Source: Ponticaulis profundi (GTDB taxonomy: Bacteria > Pseudomonadota > Alphaproteobacteria > Caulobacterales > Hyphomonadaceae). From it: a stretch of 64,000 bases of DNA. A program made the position numbers and the translations under genes. The stretch spans positions 248,001 to 312,000 of the forward strand of contig NZ_JBHSSW010000004.1 of NCBI RefSeq assembly GCF_042659465.1, read 5' to 3'. A model generated the notes under the pieces. That model had not been told where the DNA came from, made no database searches, and was given only the letters and a program-made list of their open reading frames with translations. How positions within the stretch are numbered: the stretch's first letter is position 1; each line of letters begins with the position of its first letter. This document shows, in pieces, positions 42,071 through 50,313 of this stretch.

Positions 42071-42949
42071 CTACTCGCTCCGCCCACTCGTTTTGATGCC
42101 TTCTGCGGCTGCCAGAGTGTCAACCTTACGACGTATCTCCGCCTCGCGCTGAGCCCACAGGGTTTTCTGGTAACGGGTGGAAATGATGTCGGTGACAACC
42201 AGAACGAAGATCACCAGGTAGAAGGTGGACTTCTCGATGGCGTGGATTTCGAAACCGAAAATCTTCATGTGCGCAAGGTGGCCTCCTTCTGAGACAAGAA
42301 GGGCGCCTACAATGAACAGAATGAACAGGCCGAGCACCTCGTACATTCTGTTGCGCTTTAGGAATTCGGATACGCGGTCAGCCAGCAGGATCATGCCAAT
42401 GCCTGACAGGATGATCGCGACAGCCATAATCCAGACCTGATATTCAATCTCGCCCGTTTCTGTCCGGGTGTTGGCAATCGCCATCGCCGACAGAATGGAG
42501 TCGAAGGAAAACACCACATTCATGGTCACAATCAGGATAATGGCCTGAACGACAGACTTTTTCTCACCATGCTCAGCATGTTCAAGTGGATCGACAGCGA
42601 GCAGATGCGAAATCTCTTTCATCGCCGTATAGATGATGAAGCCACCACCAAACAATGTGACGAGGCTTTGCAGATTGAACTCTGCTTCGAAGATGCCTGT
42701 CCAGGGAATGGTCAGGAATGGCGCTGCGAGGAAGGTGAAAAGATTCACGATGATGACCAGCAGCACAATCCGGAACAGGATGGCCAGTCCGATGCCCCAG
42801 CGCCGGACAAGACTTGCCTTGCCGCCTTCTTCACCGACGCGCTTTGATTCAATTGAGATATACAGCAGATTGTCGAAGCCCAGAACGGCTTGCAGCAAAA
42901 AGAGCATCAGCAGGGTGAACAACCCTGACGTCGTAAATAGTTCTTCCAT
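42071..42949 (-). CDS. TerC family integral membrane protein
   Basis: 292 residues from ATG 42949; a longer frame would need a TTG at 43000 without a ribosome site. Seven to eight membrane helices with the two TerC acidic motifs: QAVLGFDNLLYIS in the first half and VVFSFDSILSAMAIAN in the second. The C-terminal 30 residues are charged and cytoplasmic. TerC/Alx proteins are linked to metal (Mn2+) export and tellurite resistance. It lies tail to tail with fliE. Confidence 0.9.
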   Translation of the reverse strand: MEELFTTSGLFTLLMLFLLQAVLGFDNLLYISIESKRVGEEGGKASLVRRWGIGLAILFRIVLLVIIVNLFTFLAAPFLTIPWTGIFEAEFNLQSLVTLFGGGFIIYTAMKEISHLLAVDPLEHAEHGEKKSVVQAIILIVTMNVVFSFDSILSAMAIANTRTETGEIEYQVWIMAVAIILSGIGMILLADRVSEFLKRNRMYEVLGLFILFIVGALLVSEGGHLAHMKIFGFEIHAIEKSTFYLVIFVLVVTDIISTRYQKTLWAQREAEIRRKVDTLAAAEGIKTSGRSE

Positions 42950-43100
42950 GGTGACCCCAAATCCCTCTGGATGATTCCTGCGGCGATTAAACCGTTTCAA
43001 TCCATTGAATGAAAGTGCAGCGGGGTGAAATGGTTCCCACCCATACCGCGCGCAATGCGACCTTACCCAGCGGAAGTGCTTAAAAATTCAAGCTGAGACG

Positions 43101-43115
43101 TTAAGACCGAATTAT
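43101..43115 (+). promoter_or_regulatory. Near-CtrA box ahead of the GGDEF/EAL gene
   Basis: TTAA-GACCGAA-TTAT, seven of eight consensus bases of TTAA-N7-TTAA, 48 bases before the start of the GGDEF/EAL gene. One half-site TTAA also lies at 43080-43083. CtrA control is a guess from the match and the flagellar neighbourhood. Confidence 0.35.
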
Positions 43116-43163
43116 TCGTGTTCAGCTAGTCTTGCCCAAAAGAAGTGCAGGATAATCAAAGGA

Positions 43164-44840
43164 ATGAAGTCACGGTTTGAGAGCTTCTGGCGGTGGTGGA
43201 CTGCCTGGAATCGAAAAGCAATCAGCGATGTCGTGCTGATTGTTATCAGCTGTGTTTGCGTTTTCTTCCTTAGTGCCGAACTTGATATCTTCGAACAGTT
43301 CCACAGCTTTTCCGAATCTCATGAGGCCTGGGAACTCGATGAGATCTTTATGGTTCTCACGAATCTGGCCGTCGCAAGCGGCTTGTTTTATTTCAAAATG
43401 TATCGGCGCATGCGTGCCGAGATGCGCGAGCGTCTGCAGGCCGAACAGAGTCTTCAGGAACTCGCGATGAACGATGCGCTCACAGGATTGGCGAACCGTC
43501 GTCACTTCAATGAGCGTCTGCAGGAAGCCGTCTCGGAGACGTCTCGCAGTAATCTGTCATTTGCTGTTCTGATGATTGATCTGGACCGGTTCAAACCGGT
43601 CAATGACCTTTATGGCCATGCTGTCGGTGACCGCCTGCTTCAGGCGATCGCTGAAAGGGTTGGCGAGCTTATCCGAGCACATGATTGTTTTGCCCGACTT
43701 GGGGGTGACGAGTTTGCCTTGTTGGCGCGTATCCACGACCAGAAACAAGATGATCCAGCCAGGCTGGCGACACGCATTCTGAAGGCGCTCGAGGCGCCGT
43801 TCGAGATTGACGACATTACTTGCCGTATTGGTGCGAGTATCGGCATTGCGGTCTCCCACGGAGACGAAACGGGCGACAAGCTTCTAAACAACGCGGATCT
43901 GGCCCTTTACAGTGCCAAGGATGCCGGACGCGGCGCTTATCGCTTCTTCGAAGTCGATATGAATCAGAAGATCGTTGAACGCGCGAAACTGGAACTGCAT
44001 TTGCGCCAGGCGATTCAGCTGGATGAGATTCGGCCCTATTTTCAGCCCTTCATCAATTTCAGCACAGGTCGCCATGAGGGCTATGAAATTCTGGCCCGCT
44101 GGACTCACGAGATCGAAGGCGAAATCGAACCAAGTGTGTTCATTCCCATCGCGGAGGACACAGGGCTGATTGGCGATTTAACGCTCCATATGCTGCGGCA
44201 GGCCTGCCTGGAGGCTGCGGACTGGCCCGATAAGGGTATTTATCTTTCGCTCAATGTATCGCCTGTGCAGCTGCGTGACCCTGAGCTGAGTGACAAATTC
44301 ATGCGTGTCCTGAATGAGGTCGGATTCACGCCATCCCGCCTTGAGGTGGAGGTCACGGAAAACTCTCTGATCCAGGATATCGATGCTGCACGCGATGTCC
44401 TTCGAAAACTCAAAGATTGCGGCATGCGCATTGCGCTTGATGACTTTGGCACAGGCTATTCCAGTCTGCATCATTTGCAGGAATTGCCATTCGACAAGTT
44501 GAAGATCGACAAGTCGTTCGTACTTTCGATGTCAGACACAGAAGACAGCCGCAAGATTGTCGATGCGATGATCTCGCTTGGCCGCAGCCTGGGGCTGGAG
44601 ACGACGGCTGAAGGTGTTGAAACAGAAGAGGTTGCACGTCAGCTCAGGGAGCTCGGATGCACGGTGGGACAAGGTTTTCTGTTCGGGCGTCCGACCGCTG
44701 AACTTGATACCCCAGATATTGATCTTCTGATGCGAGACAAGCTCGCCGAGCTTCAACAGGCCATTCGCACCTACGCACCGCATATCGAGGCGGAAGAGGC
44801 TAAAGCGTCAAAACGAAAAGTCTCATCGCGGAATTCCTGA
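43164..44840 (+). CDS. Bifunctional GGDEF/EAL cyclic-di-GMP protein, membrane-bound
   Basis: 558 residues. Two N-terminal membrane helices (about 20-37 and 62-79), a short coiled coil, then a GGDEF domain with an intact active site (RLGGDEF, residues 178-184) and an inhibitory I-site RAHD (171-174) five residues before it. The EAL domain follows: the signature is EIL (308-310) rather than EAL, keeping the metal-binding Glu, with LNVSPVQL, ALDDFGTGYSSL, DKLKIDKSFV and TAEGVETEE all present. So it could both make and break c-di-GMP. Its place beside flagellar genes and a near-CtrA box suggests a role in the swim-to-stick switch; this is inference. Confidence 0.94.
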   Translation: MKSRFESFWRWWTAWNRKAISDVVLIVISCVCVFFLSAELDIFEQFHSFSESHEAWELDEIFMVLTNLAVASGLFYFKMYRRMRAEMRERLQAEQSLQELAMNDALTGLANRRHFNERLQEAVSETSRSNLSFAVLMIDLDRFKPVNDLYGHAVGDRLLQAIAERVGELIRAHDCFARLGGDEFALLARIHDQKQDDPARLATRILKALEAPFEIDDITCRIGASIGIAVSHGDETGDKLLNNADLALYSAKDAGRGAYRFFEVDMNQKIVERAKLELHLRQAIQLDEIRPYFQPFINFSTGRHEGYEILARWTHEIEGEIEPSVFIPIAEDTGLIGDLTLHMLRQACLEAADWPDKGIYLSLNVSPVQLRDPELSDKFMRVLNEVGFTPSRLEVEVTENSLIQDIDAARDVLRKLKDCGMRIALDDFGTGYSSLHHLQELPFDKLKIDKSFVLSMSDTEDSRKIVDAMISLGRSLGLETTAEGVETEEVARQLRELGCTVGQGFLFGRPTAELDTPDIDLLMRDKLAELQQAIRTYAPHIEAEEAKASKRKVSSRNS

Positions 44841-44980
44841 ATCCGAACACACGTAAAACGCTCGGCTCACAGGACACTCCGACGTGCAAATAAATATATA
44901 AAAATCAGTGCTTTTTGCTGCTTTTCGCACTGGATTTGAATGTTGTTCCTTGTCATTTTTACGTAAGTTTCGATTGAAGT

Positions 44981-45029
44981 GCGCCCGCAGTTGGACGTGG
45001 GCGCGTCATGGTCGAAATGACGTTTTTTT
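44981..45029 (+). terminator. Leader hairpins ending in an intrinsic terminator just before a start codon
   Basis: Hairpin GCGCCC (44981-44986) / GGGCGC (44999-45004), then CGTCAT (45004-45009) / ATGACG (45017-45022) followed by seven T (45023-45029). The last T is 13 bases before the ATG of the next gene, and the ribosome site AGGGGA follows immediately. It could terminate the GGDEF/EAL message 180 bases upstream or act as an attenuator in the leader of the next gene. Confidence 0.6.
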
Positions 45030-45042
45030 ACAGGGGACGCAT

Positions 45043-45498
45043 ATGAGAAAGTTATTATTGGCCGCATTGTTGGCGATCTTCACACTTCCAGCTCTGGCAG
45101 AAACGCCAAAACCTTTGACTGAGTTTCAGCAATGGCGTCAAATGTTCAACGAACATAAGGGCGCGTGGGGCGAGGCCGATGCACATACGGTCTATGCCAA
45201 GGGTAGCCGCTTTCTAAGTTGGGTCGAAACTCTCTCGCAGAATGATCTGCTTGCGATGGAAGAAGGTGATTACAACACAATGAAGCGCAGTCTCTCTGAT
45301 CTGTCGCAGGCGGTATACAACGCCATGAACGGCAAGCCGGGGGCTGCGGCGGACAATCTACGTCAGCTTGCCGCGCGAATTAACAAGGTCAATCTGACGA
45401 TTGCAAAAGCTGAGCAAGCGAAGCGCGAAAGAGAGAAGTCATCTGAAAAGGCGGCTGAGCGAGCAAAGGAGATCGATGACCGTTACGGTGCGCGCTGA
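45043..45498 (+). CDS. Secreted hypothetical helical protein
   Basis: 151 residues. ATG 45043 chosen by AGGGGA six bases before and the signal peptide (MRKLLLAALLAIFTLPALA). The mature protein is helical: a domain around residues 25-105 (LTEFQQWRQMFNEHKGAWGEADAHTVYAKGS in part), then a highly charged coiled coil at the C terminus (KAEQAKREREKSSEKAAERAKE). I do not recognise a family. The mRNA leader has two hairpins and a terminator, suggesting regulated expression. A terminator follows the gene. Confidence 0.75.
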   Translation: MRKLLLAALLAIFTLPALAETPKPLTEFQQWRQMFNEHKGAWGEADAHTVYAKGSRFLSWVETLSQNDLLAMEEGDYNTMKRSLSDLSQAVYNAMNGKPGAAADNLRQLAARINKVNLTIAKAEQAKREREKSSEKAAERAKEIDDRYGAR

Positions 45499-45522
45499 AT
45501 TAAACCGGTGCAATCAATGTTG

Positions 45523-45552
45523 AAAGGCTGCGGATTTATTCGCAGCCTTTTT
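45523..45552. terminator. Terminator between the secreted protein and the pentapeptide gene
   Basis: 10-bp stem AAAGGCTGCG (45523-45532) / CGCAGCCTTT (45541-45550), loop of eight bases, TTT on the plus strand and TTTCA on the minus strand. Works in both directions. Confidence 0.9.
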
Positions 45553-45574
45553 CATATGTAGGTGTCAGGACGTA

Positions 45575-46348
45575 TTAGCAGCGTGGCAGGACGACGCCAT
45601 CGGGAAGGCCGTGGACATCATATCCGCAAGCACCAACAAAGCTCTCCGTCGAAAGCCCCGTTGTCCGAACGAAGGAGACGTCGTTCAGGCGCGAATCCTG
45701 AAATTGCGTGTCGCGGGCGGTGACATCAACAAAACGGACATCGTTGAGAACACTGCTGATGAAAGCAACGCCGGAGAGGTTGGTGTTGCGGAACTCAACA
45801 TCATTCAGATTGGCAGAGGAAAAATCGCCATCGGCGCATGAGACATGTTCAAACGCGACATCGTTGAGCCGGGCTGCTGTCAGCCGAAGATCAGACATGT
45901 CTGACTGCGTGATCCGAACATCCGTCCATTGCGCACCCTCGAAATGCGTGCGGCGAAGATCTGAGCGCGTGACGTCTACGGTCCGCATCGCCATTTTCTG
46001 CGAGGAAAAATCGCGAAAGCGCGCTTCGTCGAGCTTCACATTCATGAAGGCGACGTCTTCGAGGCGGGCATGAGAAAAGTTCGTACCGCGCATGTCTGTA
46101 TCCACAAAGCGAACGTTCTGACCAAGTGCACCTTCAAAGGATGAGCGGGTGAGGTCACTGTCGACAAAGCTGGCATTGCGGAGAATGCGGCCATTGAAAT
46201 TGGCACGCGTGAGATCAGAGCCGCTGATCATGCCACCAATGCTTCGCTGAAGCATAACGACGGTTGGTTTTTCTTGTCCTGGAAAGGCGAAGGCAGGCGT
46301 GCTGAGCGCTGCAAGGATCAAACAAGGAACGAGATGTGAAAAACGCAT
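45575..46348 (-). CDS. Exported pentapeptide-repeat protein (long)
   Basis: 257 residues. ATG 46348 begins a signal peptide (MRFSHLVPCLILAALSTPAFA). The remainder is a run of about 35 pentapeptide-like A(D/N)LXX units (DLTRANFNGRILRNASFVDSD style, with many F at the central position), forming a right-handed quadrilateral helix. It ends with GACGYDVHGLPDGVVLPRC, a Cys-containing cap almost the same as that of the next protein. Periplasmic role unknown. It lies 68 bases after the second pentapeptide gene on the same strand and is probably in one operon with it. Confidence 0.85.
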   Translation of the reverse strand: MRFSHLVPCLILAALSTPAFAFPGQEKPTVVMLQRSIGGMISGSDLTRANFNGRILRNASFVDSDLTRSSFEGALGQNVRFVDTDMRGTNFSHARLEDVAFMNVKLDEARFRDFSSQKMAMRTVDVTRSDLRRTHFEGAQWTDVRITQSDMSDLRLTAARLNDVAFEHVSCADGDFSSANLNDVEFRNTNLSGVAFISSVLNDVRFVDVTARDTQFQDSRLNDVSFVRTTGLSTESFVGACGYDVHGLPDGVVLPRC

Positions 46349-46416
46349 AGTGCTCAAATAGACTCTTAACGAATTCAGATCGACTTAAATCCTTGTAAGC
46401 CGTCCGAATTCTGAGT

Positions 46417-46920
46417 TTATCGGCGAAGCAGCTTCCGGCAAGATGGGATGCGCAGTCCTTCAGGTAATTCTGTCGCTTCATCGCCACATGCCTGATCGAG
46501 TTGCGCTTGTGTCAGTCCTTTGGCCGTTGCCATTTCGGCACCTGACACATTTGCGCCAGCGAGTTTGGCACCGTGGAAGTCAGCACTGCCGAAATAGGCG
46601 CCGACCATATTCGACTGCGACAGGTCTGCGTCGCGGAAATCAGCGCTGGTGAAACGCCCGGCAAACAGATTCGCAACAGAGAGGTTTGCCGCGCGGAAAT
46701 TCGCATCGTTCATTGTGGAGAGGCTGAGATCCGCCTGACGCAGGCGTGAACCAGACAGATTGACCTTTTCGAGATCACGATAGGACAATTCGGCCTGGAA
46801 GAGGTTGCAGCCTTCGCAGTCATGTCCGCTCTGAACGCTGGCGATATCTGACGCATTCTGAGCATATGACACAGGTGCCAATGCAAGTGCGCACAACATG
46901 ACGACCAAACGATTCCGCAT
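46417..46920 (-). CDS. Exported pentapeptide-repeat protein (short)
   Basis: 167 residues. ATG 46920 with GGGAG seven bases ahead and signal peptide ending VSYAQ. A Cys pair near the start (HDCEGCNLFQAEL), then about 18 regular A(D/N)LXX repeats (NLSGSRLRQADLS, DANFRAANLSVANL, KLAGANVSGAEM), then QACGDEATELPEGLRIPSC. The terminal CG...LPxG...C cap is shared with its neighbour, so they are paralogues or partners. Cell role not known. Confidence 0.87.
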   Translation of the reverse strand: MRNRLVVMLCALALAPVSYAQNASDIASVQSGHDCEGCNLFQAELSYRDLEKVNLSGSRLRQADLSLSTMNDANFRAANLSVANLFAGRFTSADFRDADLSQSNMVGAYFGSADFHGAKLAGANVSGAEMATAKGLTQAQLDQACGDEATELPEGLRIPSCRKLLRR

Positions 46921-47099
46921 GAAAAGTCTCCCATTCCAGTGGAGAACGCTAACATTGAAAGTTTGCAGCAAGCCTTTTTTGATCGATGAAATTCAACCGG
47001 TTTGTGCAAAACCCACAAAAAATGGACGTGTTTTCAGTGCGGCAGGACCGTTGAACTGTCTTTTCTGCAGGAATTTCATTTCGGAAAAGCCGAATGTCA

Positions 47100-47118
47100 C
47101 GATAGATAAATTCTATCG
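47100..47118. promoter_or_regulatory. Perfect 7-bp palindrome in the hemA upstream region
   Basis: CGATAGA, five-base centre, TCTATCG, about 180 bases before hemA. A dimeric repressor could bind here; the factor is unknown. Confidence 0.4.
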
Positions 47119-47235
47119 GTTGCATAAAAATGCTTTAAAAACAGATTTCTGTTGCGCGAGTGTGGCAAATTAGACATAATTGACTGCGACCCTCAGCCTC
47201 TGCGGCGAAAGGGCTCTTTTTATTTTTGGATGGTT

Positions 47236-47249
47236 TTGATTAATGTCAG
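47236..47249 (+). promoter_or_regulatory. FNR/FixK-like box upstream of hemA
   Basis: TTGAT-TAAT-GTCAG against the consensus TTGAT-N4-ATCAA: left half perfect, right half three of five. It lies 52 bases before the hemA start. Oxygen-linked control of hemA by Fnr/FixK proteins is known in other alphaproteobacteria, but the match here is imperfect. Confidence 0.3.
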
Positions 47250-47300
47250 GCACGAAATGGTGCTCAGACAGACAGCACCGTCCGCGAGGCGAAGAGAAAA

Positions 47301-48518
47301 ATGAAACACATTGAAGCGTTCGAGAATGCGATCAGCACCATCCGTGACGAGGGTCGCTATCGCGTCTTCATCGATCTGCAGCGACATCGTGGTTCTTTCC
47401 CGCGTGCGACTGCACGTTTCGATCACGGTGAGAAAGACATTATCGTCTGGTGCTCGAACGATTATCTCGGCATGGGTCAGGATGATGATGTCATCAATGC
47501 CATGCATGAGGCGGTTGATTCCTTTGGTGCTGGTTCCGGTGGTACGCGCAACATCTCTGGTACGACACGTTTTCACGTTGATCTGGAGCGCGAGCTGGCT
47601 GACCTGCATGGCAAGGAAGCCTCCCTGCTGTTCACATCTGGCTATGTGTCGAACGAAGCGACGCTGTCGACGCTGTCACGCATCTTGCCGGATCTGATCA
47701 TCTATTCCGATGAGCTGAACCACGCTTCCATGATCGAGGGTATTCGCCGGGCCAAATGTGACCGCCGGATTTTCCGTCACAATGATATGGGCCATCTGCG
47801 TGCGCTCGTCGAAAACGACGATCCGAACCGCCCGAAGGTTTTCGCCTTTGAGTCGGTCTATTCCATGGATGGCGATATCGCGCCTCTGGAAGAGCTGTGC
47901 GACATGGCGGACGAGTTCAATGCCATCACCTATATGGACGAAGTGCATGCGGTCGGCATGTATGGCCATGAAGGTGCAGGTGTTGCGCAGCGCGATGGCG
48001 TGATGGACCGTATCGACATCATCGAAGGCACGCTTGCGAAGGCTTATGGCGTGATGGGCGGCTATATCGCGTCTGACGAATCGGTGGTTGATGCCATCCG
48101 GTCCATGGCACCCGGCTTCATCTTCACGACGTCGACTTGCCCTGTCATGGCAGCGGGCGCTCTGGCGAGCGTCAAGAAGCTCCGCTCTGACGAGGGACGC
48201 CGTCTGCGCGAAGAGCATCAGGCCAAAGCCGAGATGCTGAAGCAGAAATTCCGTGACGCAGGTCTTCCACTGATGGAATCCGAGACGCACATCGTGCCGC
48301 TTCTGGTCGGTGATCCGGAACGCTGCAAGGCGCTCTCTGACACGCTGCTGTTTGACTTTGGCGTTTATGTTCAGCCGATCAACTATCCGACGGTCCCGAA
48401 AGGCACAGAGCGCCTGCGCTTCACGCCTTCACCGGTGCACACCGAGGCCATGATGGATGATCTGGTGGCAGCTCTGCTTGCAATCTGGAAGCAGCTCGGT
48501 CTGCCGAAAGCCGCCTAA
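47301..48518 (+). CDS. hemA: 5-aminolevulinate synthase (HemA, C4 heme pathway)
   Basis: 405 residues, the standard length. Joins glycine and succinyl-CoA to ALA, the first step of heme synthesis in alphaproteobacteria and mitochondria. The PLP lysine is Lys247 in EGTLAKAYGVMGGY. The glycine-rich substrate loop GAGSGGTRNISGTT, the TYMDEVHAVGMYG aspartate that pairs with the PLP ring, and FTTSTCPVMAAG are present. Ribosome site AAGAGA is close to the ATG. A small unknown gene follows nine bases later. An FNR-like box lies upstream. Confidence 0.98.
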   Translation: MKHIEAFENAISTIRDEGRYRVFIDLQRHRGSFPRATARFDHGEKDIIVWCSNDYLGMGQDDDVINAMHEAVDSFGAGSGGTRNISGTTRFHVDLERELADLHGKEASLLFTSGYVSNEATLSTLSRILPDLIIYSDELNHASMIEGIRRAKCDRRIFRHNDMGHLRALVENDDPNRPKVFAFESVYSMDGDIAPLEELCDMADEFNAITYMDEVHAVGMYGHEGAGVAQRDGVMDRIDIIEGTLAKAYGVMGGYIASDESVVDAIRSMAPGFIFTTSTCPVMAAGALASVKKLRSDEGRRLREEHQAKAEMLKQKFRDAGLPLMESETHIVPLLVGDPERCKALSDTLLFDFGVYVQPINYPTVPKGTERLRFTPSPVHTEAMMDDLVAALLAIWKQLGLPKAA

Positions 48519-48527
48519 GCGCCACAT

Positions 48528-48794
48528 ATGAGTGCGGAGCGGGGCAGCATCCTGATTGAGGTCATGCCTGTCACCGATAAGGCACTCGAAGTCATTGCGA
48601 TTGATGAAAAGACGGGACGGGAGGTTCGCTTTCCTGTCCCGATTGGTACCCGCGAGCCGGATATCAAACAGCTTGCAGCACAGAAGATGGATTATGTGCT
48701 CCGCAAGGATGCCGAACGAGCGGCTGAGAAAAAATCGACAGATGAAAAAGACAAACCGCCGCGAAAGGATCCTCGCGGCGGCATAATCGTTTGA
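48528..48794 (+). CDS. Small hypothetical protein downstream of hemA (DUF6898-like)
   Basis: 88 residues, starts nine bases after hemA, no good ribosome site. The core GSILIEVMPVTDKALEVIAIDEKTGREVRFPVP looks like a small beta domain resembling short alphaproteobacterial proteins of the DUF6898 type, which I recall only loosely; the C-terminal third is charged and disordered (RAAEKKSTDEKDKPPRKDP). Function unknown. Its last codons form a strong hairpin that may also end transcription. Confidence 0.6.
   Translation: MSAERGSILIEVMPVTDKALEVIAIDEKTGREVRFPVPIGTREPDIKQLAAQKMDYVLRKDAERAAEKKSTDEKDKPPRKDPRGGIIV
48756..48781 (+). terminator. Strong hairpin at the end of the hemA unit
   Basis: 9-bp GC-rich stem CCGCCGCGA (48756-48764) / TCGCGGCGG (48773-48781), loop of eight bases, inside the final codons of the small gene. 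There is no T run, so it may protect the mRNA end or stop transcription only weakly. Confidence 0.5.
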
Positions 48795-48806
48795 AGTTCG
48801 CGTGCG

Positions 48807-49778
48807 TTAAGCGAGCAGGCTGCTGGATGATTTGATCGCAGCTTCCGCATCAGCAACCAGATCGTTGACGATTTCCTGGACGCTCTGAACCTTTTTGATG
48901 CCACCGGCAGACTGGCCCATGGCAAAGCAGGATTTGTCCATGCTGAGGCGCGCTTCGTCTGTGACGCCACCAATCCCACCAATCACGTCGACCTGATTAG
49001 AGTGAACCGCCTGCTGCGGGAACGGCATGATATCTTCCGGACGGGCTTCCCAATCGAGAATATAATCATTGGTGCGGCAACGCATTGGCTTGCCAGAATA
49101 GCAACGCGTACGGGTCGTATCGATGTCAGATGCGCCAACGACCGCCTGCTTGTACATGTTGGCAGCGTGGGCTTCTTCAGACGCAATGAAGCGGGTGCCC
49201 ATCCAGACGCCAACAGCGCCGAGTGCAAGCGTCGCAGCAATACAGCGACCGTCATAAATGCCGCCAGCAGCAATGACCGGAATGTCGACCGCTTCAACGG
49301 CCTGTGCAACGAGGGGCAGGGTGCCGACAAGGCCGGTATGTCCACCACCTTCACCGCCTTGCAGGATAACAGCGTCACAACCGGCTTCCTCGGCCTTGAT
49401 TGCGTGTTTCACAGCGCCGCCGACAACCATGACTTTGACGCCAGCGTCCTTGAGCTTCTTCATGATTGGCATTGGAACGCCGAGACCTGCAACGAAGCTA
49501 TCGGCGCCGTTTTCGATGATCACGTCGACAGAGGCTTCGAGGCTTTTCGGGTCTGCAGCCAGCAGATCGACGCCAAACTTCTTGTCTGTCAGCGTCTTAA
49601 CTTTTTTCATTTGCGCGTCGATGAACTCTGGCGATGTTCCCGCCATACCCAGAACGCCATACCCGCCAGCGCTGCACATCGCGGCGACCAGCTCGGCATA
49701 AGATACCCCACCCATGCCTGCCAGCATGATAGGATGTTGGATATCCAACAAGCTATTCAGCCGTGTCTTCAAGCCCAT
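48807..49778 (-). CDS. Nitronate monooxygenase (2-nitropropane dioxygenase family)
   Basis: 323 residues from ATG 49778 (GGGAG six bases before). A frame open much further upstream is antisense to the acidic lipoprotein gene and is rejected. FMN TIM-barrel: PIMLAGMGGVSYAELVAAMCSAGGYGVLG, VIENGADSFVAGLGVP, and the catalytic histidine in LQGGEGGGHTG, followed by IPVIAAGGIYDGRCIAATLALGA and GTRFIASEEAHA. Oxidises nitronates such as propionate 3-nitronate, so it protects against nitro-toxins. Single gene. Confidence 0.92.
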   Translation of the reverse strand: MGLKTRLNSLLDIQHPIMLAGMGGVSYAELVAAMCSAGGYGVLGMAGTSPEFIDAQMKKVKTLTDKKFGVDLLAADPKSLEASVDVIIENGADSFVAGLGVPMPIMKKLKDAGVKVMVVGGAVKHAIKAEEAGCDAVILQGGEGGGHTGLVGTLPLVAQAVEAVDIPVIAAGGIYDGRCIAATLALGAVGVWMGTRFIASEEAHAANMYKQAVVGASDIDTTRTRCYSGKPMRCRTNDYILDWEARPEDIMPFPQQAVHSNQVDVIGGIGGVTDEARLSMDKSCFAMGQSAGGIKKVQSVQEIVNDLVADAEAAIKSSSSLLA

Positions 49779-49929
49779 ATTGTTCTCCCTCTTGCACTTT
49801 TTTGGCTCAAAACCACCATTTTTCGCGGTTTCATTGCCATGCTTAAATTTATGTCTCGTGACGATCACGCAAAAATGTGATGAATACAGGCATAGCCGTG
49901 AATCGGCCATTGGGAAAGAAGGGGTTATC

Positions 49930-50238
49930 ATGAAACGTTTGGTTATCGCCGTTATGGCAGCCGGTCTCGCTGCGGCATGTGCGCCAGCATCGGAAGAAAC
50001 AGAAGTTGAAGTTGAAGCACCTGCAGAAGTCGAAACGCCTGCAGAGGAAATGACGTCTGAAGCTGAAGAAGCAATGGACGACGCTGCAGAAGCAACAGAA
50101 GAGGCAATGGATGAGTCTGCAGAGGCACTCGAAGATGCCGCTGCTGAAACTGAAGAAGCTCTCGATGACGCTGCTGAAGAAGCAGAAGAAGCCGCTGACG
50201 CTGCTGAAGAAGAAATGACTGAGGAGCCAACCGAGTAA
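49930..50238 (+). CDS. Small acidic lipoprotein with 11-residue repeats
   Basis: 102 residues. Lipobox LAAACAP (Cys17) at the end of a short signal peptide; GAAGGGG precedes the ATG. After that nearly all residues are Glu, Ala, Asp, Met and Thr, in repeats of about eleven residues (DDAAEATEEAM, DESAEALEDAA, AETEEALDDAA), which should form one long charged amphipathic helix. It would be anchored by lipid in an envelope membrane. Function unknown; similar coiled lipoproteins act as spacers or crowd charge at the surface. Terminator follows. Confidence 0.8.
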   Translation: MKRLVIAVMAAGLAAACAPASEETEVEVEAPAEVETPAEEMTSEAEEAMDDAAEATEEAMDESAEALEDAAAETEEALDDAAEEAEEAADAAEEEMTEEPTE

Positions 50239-50262
50239 TCGGAAAAGGCTTCTGAAAACAAG

Positions 50263-50293
50263 AAAGGCACCTTCACAGGAAGGTGCCTTTTTT
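50263..50293. terminator. Terminator between the acidic lipoprotein and the SDR gene
   Basis: 11-bp perfect stem AAAGGCACCTT (50263-50273) / AAGGTGCCTTT (50280-50290), loop CACAGG, six T after it on the plus strand. Bidirectional use is likely as the next gene is on the minus strand. Confidence 0.92.
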
Positions 50294-50313
50294 CGTGCGA
50301 CGATCACGAGTTA

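Larger units (their letters stand above)
46921..47300. other. 380-base region upstream of hemA without a gene
   Basis: AT-rich compared with the rest. It holds the inverted repeat CGATAGA-taaat-TCTATCG (47100-47118) and an FNR/FixK-like half site TTGAT-TAAT-GTCAG (47236-47249). It must contain the hemA promoter. No frame with a ribosome site or signal is present. Confidence 0.6.

Noticed and set aside
42053..42292. 79-codon frame after a strong ribosome site
   Set aside because: It runs antisense over the terC end and resembles no protein; kept only as an orphan start signal.
49779..50276. N-terminal extension of the nitronate monooxygenase frame by about 166 codons (Ser/Ala rich)
   Set aside because: It is antisense to the acidic repeat lipoprotein, whose Glu/Ala codons read as Ser/Ala on the other strand. 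The enzyme starts at 49778 with a proper ribosome site.
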